The notes beneath the pieces were generated by a model. It was not told the origin of the DNA and did no database searches. It was given only the letters and a program-made list of their open reading frames with translations. Below, piece after piece: positions 1 through 5,267 of a stretch of DNA of 6,492 nt. Source of the DNA: an uncultured archaeon. GTDB lineage: Archaea > Korarchaeota > Korarchaeia > Korarchaeales > Korarchaeaceae. The position numbers were made by a program, and so were the translations under genes. The stretch is from the NCBI GenBank assembly GCA_938073845.1, contig CALJEO010000006.1:1-6492 (forward strand). Direction: 5' to 3'. Each line of letters starts with the position of its first letter. Positions within the stretch are counted from its first letter, which is position 1.

Positions 1-546
1 GCTCACTACCAGGCTCCTGATACCCCTTATCCTCGCGATGCCGAGTACTGAGCCAGCAAGCCCTACTACTACCTTTATTAGATCCTCCTTCACGGCGTTT
101 GCCTTTAAAAAGGTATTCAGAAGCTCACTATCAGTTCCAAAAACTAGAACTTTCCCCGCAGCGCTTTCCTCGACGAACCCCGTTATCACGATTATCCTCC
201 TCACGCCCAACCTGGAGAGGACCCTCAGGATCTCATTAGCCACCTCCATAGAGCCCCAAGGCACAGGCTGGACATCACTGGTCACTAATATGAGGTTTGG
301 ATTGCTTATTTGGAATATAGACACAGAGGGGAGCATGAACTTGCCGTCTTCTGTGACGGAAATACCGACCATGTTGTTGGGGAAGATGAGATACTCCGAG
401 AATATCCTCATAACTGGCAATGCTCTCTTCTCCCTCACTAGGTAAGTTATCACCTGTTCTCCCACATTGGCGACCCCTGGGAACCCTATTATGGCTGTCT
501 CAGCCCCTGAGGCCTTCGACATTTCCACTGATTTCATCCATCCCAT
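1..546 (-). CDS. PAC2-family protein (proteasome assembly chaperone homologue), C-terminus cut by window edge
   Basis: The minus strand is open from an ATG at 546 down to base 1, giving 182 residues with no stop, so the 3' end lies outside the window. The N-terminal part reads TAIIGFPGVANVGEQVITYL (residues 17-36), the GFPGVxxVG signature of the PAC2 family. An LILVTSDVQP strand (85-94) and an RRIIVITGF strand (116-124) follow, as expected of that fold. Archaeal members (PbaA/PbaB relatives, COG1938/COG2047) are linked to 20S proteasome assembly or act as ATP-independent chaperones; the exact role here is inferred from family only. An in-frame TAG at 559-561 limits the start to ATG 546 or ATG 537. 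I prefer 546 because GAAGGGG (553-559) lies 6 nt upstream. The gene is divergent from apgM. The plus-strand open frame opposite it (38-445) is its shadow. Confidence 0.85.
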   Translation of the reverse strand, partial: MGWMKSVEMSKASGAETAIIGFPGVANVGEQVITYLVREKRALPVMRIFSEYLIFPNNMVGISVTEDGKFMLPSVSIFQISNPNLILVTSDVQPVPWGSMEVANEILRVLSRLGVRRIIVITGFVEESAAGKVLVFGTDSELLNTFLKANAVKEDLIKVVVGLAGSVLGIARIRGIRSLVVS

Positions 547-552
547 ACGAAG

Positions 553-559
553 CCCCTTC
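553..559 (-). promoter_or_regulatory. Shine-Dalgarno-like site for the PAC2-family gene
   Basis: On the minus strand GAAGGGG is followed by 6 nt and then ATG at 546. It supports the upstream of the two candidate Met codons. It is purine-rich but not a perfect match to the archaeal GGAGGTGA consensus. Confidence 0.4.
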
Positions 560-576
560 TAACGGGCGAGGGTCGG

Positions 577-586
577 CTTATTAAAG
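577..586. promoter_or_regulatory. Near-palindromic TATA element serving divergent PAC2 and apgM genes
   Basis: The sequence CTTATTAAAG reads CTTTAATAAG on the other strand, so both directions carry a TATA-like box. Its centre (about 581.5) is 26 bp from the apgM ATG at 608, which predicts a leaderless apgM mRNA; no Shine-Dalgarno site precedes that ATG. In the minus direction the predicted start of transcription is near 555, giving a leader of about 9 nt for the PAC2 gene. It is the only AT-rich patch in the 61-bp gap. Transcription start positions are inferred from the usual archaeal spacing. Confidence 0.55.
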
Positions 587-607
587 AAGCTTACGTAGAC
601 TAAGCGT

Positions 608-1903
608 ATGAGGAGAGTGCTCCTACTCATAATAGACGGACTGGGAGATAGGCCTTGCCCATCCCTGAAGTGGTTGACACCGTTACAGGCAGCGGAGATC
701 CCCAACATGGACCTGATGGCTGCCAAGGGGATCCTGGGTATGCAGTATCCGATAGCCCCTGGGGTACCGCCGGGGAGCGACTCAGGCCACCTCTCCCTCT
801 TCGGCTACGATCTAGGGAGGGAGTATCCCGGGAGAGGAGTGTTTGAGGCGCTGAGCGAGGGAGTGGAGTGGGGAGGCGTGACCTTCAGGGCCAACTTCGC
901 GACCGTTGAGGAGGATAAAGGAAAGTTCGTCGTGGTGGATAGGAGGGCCGGGAGGATAGAGGAGGAGGATGCATCGCTCCTAGCTTCAGGATTAAAGGAA
1001 CTCTACCTTCTCGATGGAAAAGTCAAGGCCAGGTTCATCCACACTTTAGAGCATAGAGGATTCCTTTTGCTTGAAGGTGAGGGTCTATCAAGCTCTGTGA
1101 CAGACGTTGATCCCCATGAGGAGGGATACTATGTGCTGGAACCCATGCCCATGGACGATAATGCTCTAAGGACTGCTGAGGCTGTGAAGGAGTTCCTCAA
1201 GTTATCTCACGATATACTGAGGGAGCATGAGGTCAATAGGAGGAGGATCGCTGAGGGTAAGAAGCCAGCTAACTTCATCCTCCTCAGAGGAGCCTCCTCC
1301 CCAGTTAAATTGGAACCTTTCTCATCTAGGTGGGGATTTAAACCAGCAGCCGTAGCCGCGGGACCTATGTACAAGGGTATAGCTAGGGCGTTGGGGTTCG
1401 AGGTCTTCCACCCTCAGGGGGCGACAGGACTTCCCGATTCTAACTTCTCAGCTAAAGTAAGCAAGGCATTGGACCTTCTAGAGGAGTTTGATTTCGTTTT
1501 CGTTCACATGAAAGGCACGGACGTGGCCTCTCATAACAGGGACCCCAAGCTGAAGGTCAAGGTCCTGGAGAGGATAGATGCGGCGATTGAACCCCTAACT
1601 GATCCACCAGAGGATCTTTTGGTGGTCCTGACGGGAGATCATGCGACTCCTTGCTCAGTAGGGAAGCACTCAGGAGATCCGGTGCCCGTCCTTTTCTACG
1701 GCAGGGGCCTTCCCAAGGATGACTCATCGAACTTCCATGAGTTGGATGCCCAGGTTGGCGGTCTAGGATGGTTCACCGGGGCCAATATGATGCAACTGAT
1801 ACTGAATTACTCAGATAGGGCATTGGAATACGGGCTTAGGCCCTTACCTCAGGTCAGGGCCTACGTGCCTAGTATCGGAATGCTGAGGCCACTGCTCTTC
1901 TGA
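608..1903 (+). CDS. apgM: 2,3-bisphosphoglycerate-independent phosphoglycerate mutase, archaeal type
   Basis: Interconverts 3-phosphoglycerate and 2-phosphoglycerate in glycolysis and gluconeogenesis in the cytosol, through a phosphoserine intermediate. The 431 residues match the usual length of the archaeal class (roughly 400-430), which belongs to the alkaline phosphatase superfamily. Visible motifs: LLIIDGLGD at 6-14 with metal ligand Asp10; PPGSDSGHLSLFGYD at 54-68, where Ser57 is the likely nucleophile and His61 is conserved; NFILLRGAS at 222-230; GTDVASH at 303-309 (Asp305, His309); and LTGDHATPCSVGKHSGDPVP at 341-360 (Asp344, His345, His354), the second metal cluster. A TAG at 596-598 closes the frame upstream, so ATG 608 is firm. 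No Shine-Dalgarno site is present and the TATA box at 577-586 implies a leaderless transcript. The 3' end overlaps the opposing tRNA thiolase gene by 35 bp. All expected active-site residues that I can place are present. Confidence 0.95.
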   Translation: MRRVLLLIIDGLGDRPCPSLKWLTPLQAAEIPNMDLMAAKGILGMQYPIAPGVPPGSDSGHLSLFGYDLGREYPGRGVFEALSEGVEWGGVTFRANFATVEEDKGKFVVVDRRAGRIEEEDASLLASGLKELYLLDGKVKARFIHTLEHRGFLLLEGEGLSSSVTDVDPHEEGYYVLEPMPMDDNALRTAEAVKEFLKLSHDILREHEVNRRRIAEGKKPANFILLRGASSPVKLEPFSSRWGFKPAAVAAGPMYKGIARALGFEVFHPQGATGLPDSNFSAKVSKALDLLEEFDFVFVHMKGTDVASHNRDPKLKVKVLERIDAAIEPLTDPPEDLLVVLTGDHATPCSVGKHSGDPVPVLFYGRGLPKDDSSNFHELDAQVGGLGWFTGANMMQLILNYSDRALEYGLRPLPQVRAYVPSIGMLRPLLF

Positions 1904-2858
1904 TGGGATCGAGATCGATCCTCAGCTCCCCCTCGATCCCCATGAGGGAGGAGACCTCCCTCCTGAACTGGCAGGCCTTGCAGACATTCGATGTGGTTGG
2001 TTCACCACAGAGGGAACACCTCCCTATGCTCGCACTGACCTCCAACTTCGAGGAGATGCTCTCTAAGAACCTGAGAGCCCTCAGCTTAGCTCCCGGTTCG
2101 GAATCCTCGATGCGGTCTATCTCCCTCCTGATGCCTATCCTCATTCCCTGAGCTAGGGGGCACTTCCCGAGGTGAGCGGGGATACCTAAGGCCAGTACTA
2201 AGCTAGCGACCTCCCTCTCGTAGACGTATTTGAGGGGCCTCACCCTTGGGATGAGACCCTCCTCATACTTCCTCTCATGCCTCATCGTCTTGGCGAATGC
2301 GTTCAGATCCCCCCTGACTAAGTTCATCAGCGAGGTCTGGACGAGATCATCCAGATTATGCCCTGTGATGACAACAGTGGCCCCCATCTCCCTAGCTACA
2401 GCGTTGAGCAGTTGCCTCCTCAGAACACCACAGTAAGTGCACGCGTTCCTCTTCCAACCCCTCGGGATGGCCGATCTCAGATCCTCTATGGAGAAGCCGA
2501 GGACCTCGCTCACCGGAACAGTCATATGCCTGATCCCAAGTCTCTCAGCTAGCTTCCTAGCTAGCTCCACCGAAGCCCTTCTGTAAAGAGTTCCCTCATC
2601 TATAGTCACTGAGACGATCCTCAGCCCGAGCTCCTTAGCTTCATCCGAGAACTCCTTAGTTAGGAGGAGCGAGAGCGAGCTATCCTTCCCTCCCGAGTGA
2701 GCTACCATTATCCTATCTCCATGACGGAGCTCTCCCCTCAGCACGGACCATGCTCTCCTCTTGATTGAGTTCATCAAGCAATCAGAACATAGCGAAGCCT
2801 CCAGCATGTGGTTCGTGTATACAGCCTCCTTAGACTTGCAGATATCGCAGATCCTCAT
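1869..2858 (-). CDS. ttuA: tRNA 2-thiolation enzyme, TtuA/NcsA family (PP-loop ATPase with two zinc fingers)
   Basis: Predicted to thiolate uridine in tRNA: U54 to 2-thio-ribothymidine (TtuA type, stabilises tRNA in thermophiles) or U34 (NcsA/Ncs6 type). The sequence alone does not separate these. The 329 residues show, in order: an N-terminal zinc finger (C4-x2-C7 ... C24-x2-C27); the PP-loop SGGKDS at 55-60, which adenylates the uridine; CTYCG at 140-144; GHNLDD at 166-171; a third internal cysteine in GKCPLA (C233); and a C-terminal zinc finger (C281-x2-C284 ... C293-x2-C296). In characterised TtuA the three internal cysteines (here C140, C143, C233) hold a [4Fe-4S] cluster, so this should be an iron-sulfur enzyme. 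The ATG overlaps the stop of the upstream ubiquitin-like gene (ATGA), with the Shine-Dalgarno GGTGAGGG 4 nt before it, so the two are translationally coupled. The end overlaps apgM by 35 bp on the opposite strand. Confidence 0.92.
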   Translation of the reverse strand: MRICDICKSKEAVYTNHMLEASLCSDCLMNSIKRRAWSVLRGELRHGDRIMVAHSGGKDSSLSLLLTKEFSDEAKELGLRIVSVTIDEGTLYRRASVELARKLAERLGIRHMTVPVSEVLGFSIEDLRSAIPRGWKRNACTYCGVLRRQLLNAVAREMGATVVITGHNLDDLVQTSLMNLVRGDLNAFAKTMRHERKYEEGLIPRVRPLKYVYEREVASLVLALGIPAHLGKCPLAQGMRIGIRREIDRIEDSEPGAKLRALRFLESISSKLEVSASIGRCSLCGEPTTSNVCKACQFRREVSSLMGIEGELRIDLDPIRRAVASAFRY

Positions 2859-3073
2859 TCATCCCTCACCGGGCTCTCATGGTAGGTTATCCTGATCCAG
2901 GTCACGAGATCCCCTTCCTCAAGGTAGCGGTCATCTGGACAGGGCTTCCCATCGACAAGCAGGAGGATCTCCCACTTACTGAACCCTAGAGCTTTATATA
3001 GATCGGAAAGTTGTGCATTAGCGGGAAACTCAGCATCATTACCTAATATAGAAACCTTTATAGTCTCCCTCAT
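2855..3073 (-). CDS. Small ubiquitin-fold protein (MoaD/ThiS/TtuB-like) lacking C-terminal Gly-Gly
   Basis: A 72-residue protein with the beta-grasp pattern of MoaD/ThiS sulfur carriers: strand KVSILG (6-11), a helix around QLSDLYKALG (21-30), strand EILLLVDGKP (35-44) and the hallmark L-x-x-GD turn with final strand at LEEGDLVTWIRI (51-62). The length is normal for the family. In TtuB and similar carriers the last two residues are Gly-Gly, which are adenylated by an E1-like enzyme and turned into a thiocarboxylate that feeds sulfur to TtuA. Here the chain ends ITYHESPVRDE, with no glycine near the end, so it cannot work by that chemistry unless modified in some other way. Its ATGA overlap with the TtuA/NcsA-type gene strongly suggests a shared job, perhaps as a binding or structural subunit. 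One cysteine (C45) is present. The assignment is by fold pattern; the sequence is too short for certainty about subfamily. Confidence 0.75.
   Translation of the reverse strand: MRETIKVSILGNDAEFPANAQLSDLYKALGFSKWEILLLVDGKPCPDDRYLEEGDLVTWIRITYHESPVRDE
2863..2870 (-). promoter_or_regulatory. Ribosome binding site of the TtuA/NcsA-type gene
   Basis: On the minus strand GGTGAGGG is followed by ATGA and then ATG at 2858. It lies inside the last codons of the upstream ubiquitin-like gene. It fixes the start of the thiolase and supports reinitiation at the ATGA overlap. Confidence 0.6.
3056..3062 (+). promoter_or_regulatory. Putative TATA box of the beta-helix acetyltransferase gene
   Basis: CTTTATA is centred near 3059, so transcription would start near 3085 and give a leader of about 6 nt before ATG 3092. 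No Shine-Dalgarno site precedes that ATG. The box lies inside the first codons of the divergent ubiquitin-like gene. Confidence 0.4.
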
Positions 3074-3091
3074 GTTCCCGTACGGATTCCC

Positions 3092-3799
3092 ATGTACCTA
3101 TCTAAAAAGGCGTCCATTGAGGGAGCTCTCTTCGAGGGGGAGGCCGTGATCCTAGGACCTACCGTCATAGGTAGGGGGAGCATAGTGGGCTTCTACTCGG
3201 TAATAGGCTACCCGACGCTGTCAAAGGTAAGGGGATCCAGAGCGAGCGTGGAGACCTATGATGAGGTGAGCGAGGGAGCGAGGATAGGAGAGGACTGCTT
3301 CGTAAGGAGCAACTCCGTAGTTTACGAGAGGGTGATCATAGGTAATAGGGTTCAAACGGGTCACTTCGTCCTCATAAGGGAGGAATCACAGGTGGGTGAT
3401 GGCACGCTGATAGGTACGAACTCCCTCATAGACGGGAGGGTCAGGATAGGCAGTGAGGTGAGCATACAGAGCGGTGTCTACATACCACCCATGAGCGTAG
3501 TGGGGGATAGAGTCTTCCTCGCGCCCTTCGTGGTGATCACCAACGATAAGTATCCGCCCAGCAGGAGGTTGCTGGGGGTCGTTATAGGGGATGATGCCGT
3601 GATAGGCGCTAACTCGGTGCTCGTATCCGGGGTCAGGATAGGCGAGGCCGCCGTCGTGGCAGCAGGTGCTGTGGTCACGAAGGACGTGCCCCCAGGTAGG
3701 GTGGTGATGGGAGCGCCTGCGAGGGTCGTCGGAACTAGGGATGAGTACGAGAGGAAAAAGAAGGAATATGAAGGTCAGACGTCCTCTATCCCCCCTTGA
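3092..3799 (+). CDS. Hexapeptide-repeat (left-handed beta-helix) N-acetyltransferase, probably nucleotide-sugar acting
   Basis: A 235-residue protein built largely of imperfect hexapeptide turns of the form [I/V]-G-x-x-x-x: VIGRGS (25-30), RIGEDC (64-69), IIGNRV (82-87), LIGTNS (106-111), RIGSEV (118-123), VVGDRV (136-141), VIGDDA (164-169), RIGEAA (182-187). The segment QTGHFVLIRE (88-97) with His91 resembles the catalytic His region of amino-sugar N-acetyltransferases of the WbpD/QdtC/FdtC group. The insertion ITNDKYPPSRR (149-159) is the loop that breaks the helix in that group. The end VVTKDVPPGRVVMGAPARVV (194-213) is the usual closing element. The likely reaction is acetyl-CoA-dependent N-acetylation of an aminosugar nucleotide for surface glycans or protein glycosylation. 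The sugar cannot be told from the sequence, and no other sugar genes lie nearby. The 3' end overlaps radA by 25 bp. Confidence 0.85.
   Translation: MYLSKKASIEGALFEGEAVILGPTVIGRGSIVGFYSVIGYPTLSKVRGSRASVETYDEVSEGARIGEDCFVRSNSVVYERVIIGNRVQTGHFVLIREESQVGDGTLIGTNSLIDGRVRIGSEVSIQSGVYIPPMSVVGDRVFLAPFVVITNDKYPPSRRLLGVVIGDDAVIGANSVLVSGVRIGEAAVVAAGAVVTKDVPPGRVVMGAPARVVGTRDEYERKKKEYEGQTSSIPP
3101..3110 (-). promoter_or_regulatory. Putative TATA box of the ubiquitin-like/TtuA operon
   Basis: On the minus strand the sequence reads CCTTTTTAGA, centred near 3105, so transcription would start near 3079, about 6 nt before ATG 3073. It lies inside codons 4-7 of the divergent acetyltransferase gene. This is the weaker of the two boxes in this divergent region. 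Confidence 0.35.
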
Positions 3800-4819
3800 G
3801 TGATCGCTATCTCTACGGTCCCCTCGGGGAGATAGGGGCTCTTGACCAGCTTAACGACCCTCCTATCCTTCTTCCCCCTCTTTATGTAGAGCCTAGCCGT
3901 GACCCCGTGACCCAGGACATGGCCTCCAGCCGGCTTGTTTGGATCACCGAAGAAGGCTCCAGGATCAGCAACGACTTGATTAGTCACTATAACAGCTAGG
4001 TTATAGCCTAAGGCAAGCCTGAGCAACTTATGGAGGTACTTATTGAGCTTCTGCTGCCTTTCCGCTAAAGTCTCCCTACCTACGTACTCCCCCCTGAAGT
4101 GGCTTATCAGGGAGTCCACTATTATGAGTCCAACATCCCTCTCCTTTATGAAGGACTCGGCTCTCTCCGTCACTATCATCTGATGGTCGCTGGTGAAGGC
4201 TCTGGCGTAAAGTATGTTCCTCAAAGTGACTTCAGGATCCAGTTTGAACCTCTCAGCTATTTGGAGTACTCTTTCAGGCCTGAAGGTACCTTCAGTATCT
4301 ACGTAGAGGGCCCCTCTCCCCAAGCCTCCTTTCTCCTCATCCAATTGTACTGTGACAGCCATCTGATGACAGAATTGAGTCTTACCTGATCCGTAAGGTC
4401 CATATATCTCGGTTATCGACTGGGTCTCTACACCCCCTCCTAAGAGCTCGTCAAGGGCCTTCGATCCCGTCGTGACCCTCTGGACAGCTTTCCTCTGCTG
4501 ATAGAAATCGTAAGCAGACATCACATCTATGCTAAGCTTACTTCTAGCAGCCTGTATGATCTTCTGAGCCACGGCCTCACCTATGCCAGCATAAACAGCT
4601 AACTCAGCTGGTGTGGACATAGCTATAGACTCGAGACTCGTGAATCCAGCTTCCTTAAGCCTCCTGGCCGTGGTAGGGCCTACTCCCTCAAGTTCCGTCA
4701 GATCGTAGCTTTCACCGAGCTTGGCTTCGGAATCATAGTAATCCCCCTCAATTTCCTCGGATACTTCCTCATCCTCCTCAGGCTCCTCGTCACGGACCTT
4801 TCTCCTCGGGATAAAGCAT
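3775..4819 (-). CDS. radA: DNA repair and recombination protein RadA (start anomalous: frame lacks a standard start codon)
   Basis: Archaeal RecA/Rad51-family recombinase that forms ATP-dependent filaments on single-stranded DNA and drives strand exchange. Numbered from the Met at 4620, the ATPase core has Walker A GPYGSGKT (74-81), DTEGTFRPER (108-117), Walker B LIIVD (165-169), the ERQQKLNKYLHKL region (187-199), TNQVVADPGAFFGDP (213-227) and GGHVLGH (232-238). Conserved sequence continues for 66 codons upstream of that Met (to 4818): an acidic stretch (EEPEEDEEVSEEIEG), then DLTELEGVGPTTARRLKEAG, which is the first half of the RadA helix-hairpin-helix domain. The complete frame is 347 residues, the normal family size; starting at 4620 would cut the domain in half. 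Yet the extension has no ATG, GTG or TTG. The well-placed ATG at 4819 is in another frame and stops at TGA 4790-4792. The coordinates given assume that upstream start with a +1 shift. The FxxA polymerisation motif reads VMSA (33-36). The gene has its own TATA box at 4848-4858. Confidence 0.9.
4790..4819 (-). other. Nine-codon frame preceding RadA, ending at TGA-C: candidate frameshift site, leader peptide or sequence error
   Basis: From ATG 4819 the minus strand encodes MLYPEEKGP and then TGA (4790-4792) followed by C. Skipping the T of the TGA puts the ribosome in the RadA frame at GAC GAG GAG. TGA-C is the weak stop context known from bacterial prfB +1 frameshifting, and a purine-rich GAGGAGAAAGG lies just upstream. 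However, the P-site codon CCG would re-pair poorly with CGT after the shift. Equally, removing one G from AAAGG would give an uninterrupted start reading MLYPEEKVRDEE, so a one-base sequence error is a simple alternative. Confidence 0.4.
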
Positions 4820-4847
4820 CACCCTCAAGGGAGATCCCCTTCACACC

Positions 4848-4858
4848 CTATATAATCT
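4848..4858 (-). promoter_or_regulatory. TATA box of radA
   Basis: On the minus strand AGATTATATAG is a strong archaeal TATA box, centred near 4853. The predicted transcription start is about 4827, only about 8 nt upstream of the ATG at 4819. The box lies just downstream of the membrane protein stop codon (4872-4874), so radA can be transcribed apart from the genes before it. The purine run TGAGGGTG directly abuts the ATG at 4819. Confidence 0.6.
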
Positions 4859-4871
4859 TACTAGTTTTGTT

Positions 4872-5267
4872 TTAGAGAGAGGCCTCTCCCGATGCGTTGG
4901 AGATTTCTTCCCCGGCCTCCTCGCAAGGACCTTCTCCCAGTCCCTCCTCCCTATACTTACCGTACCTCCATAGGTAGGTGCCAGTAGCTAAGGAGGGGAG
5001 CGCAATCAACAAACCCTCGGGCGGTAGGTTAAACGCTAGAAGGATACCAGCTAAGGCTAAGATGAAGTAGAAGATGGAGAGTACCTCGAACGCGAACCTC
5101 CTCCCGAGTAAAGCTGTCACACAAAGGACTACGAGTGCTATGCTCACTGCGATTCCTATGTAAAAAAGGGGGAACTTGGGAAGGACGTTTATGGAGATAT
5201 AAAGCAGTAGGAATGATATCGCGAGTGTTATAAAGCTGGAGATGATAATTCCAAGTCTCACAATCAA
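4872..5267 (-). CDS. Small four-helix membrane protein of unknown function
   Basis: I do not recognise a family. The 131 residues contain four likely membrane helices at about 5-29, 33-54, 60-79 and 84-100, joined by very short loops, followed by a hydrophilic acidic tail (102-131, rich in Glu and Gly). Positive residues lie at R4, R56-R57 and R101/K104/R106, while the other two loops carry only K31 or none. By the positive-inside rule both ends should face the cytoplasm. The start is TTG at 5267: it overlaps the PRPP synthetase stop (TTGA), and GGGTGATC ends 4 nt before it. A GTG at 5261 is less well placed. The overlap implies co-translation with prs, but nothing in the sequence links the protein to nucleotide synthesis. 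The gene is followed 52 nt later by the ATG upstream of radA. Confidence 0.75.
   Translation of the reverse strand: MIVRLGIIISSFITLAISFLLLYISINVLPKFPLFYIGIAVSIALVVLCVTALLGRRFAFEVLSIFYFILALAGILLAFNLPPEGLLIALPSLATGTYLWRYGKYREEGLGEGPCEEAGEEISNASGEASL

Noticed and set aside
38..445. Plus-strand open frame of 135 codons
   Set aside because: It is the antisense shadow of the PAC2-family gene, whose minus-strand translation carries clear family motifs.
1903..2552. Three plus-strand open frames (1903-2151, 2230-2436, 2358-2552)
   Set aside because: All lie opposite the TtuA/NcsA-type gene and show no motifs or good start sites.
2993..3004. TATA-like GCTTTATATAGA on the plus strand
   Set aside because: It lies inside the ubiquitin-like gene with no start codon of a real gene about 26 bp downstream; the box at 3056-3062 is better placed for the acetyltransferase.
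4099..4389. Plus-strand open frame of 96 codons
   Set aside because: It is antisense to the RadA ATPase core; no independent coding evidence.
4690..4795. Minus-strand frame starting at GTG 4795 inside the RadA 5' region
   Set aside because: It is out of frame with RadA, consists mainly of Arg from the GAGGAG-rich sequence, and stops after about 32 codons.
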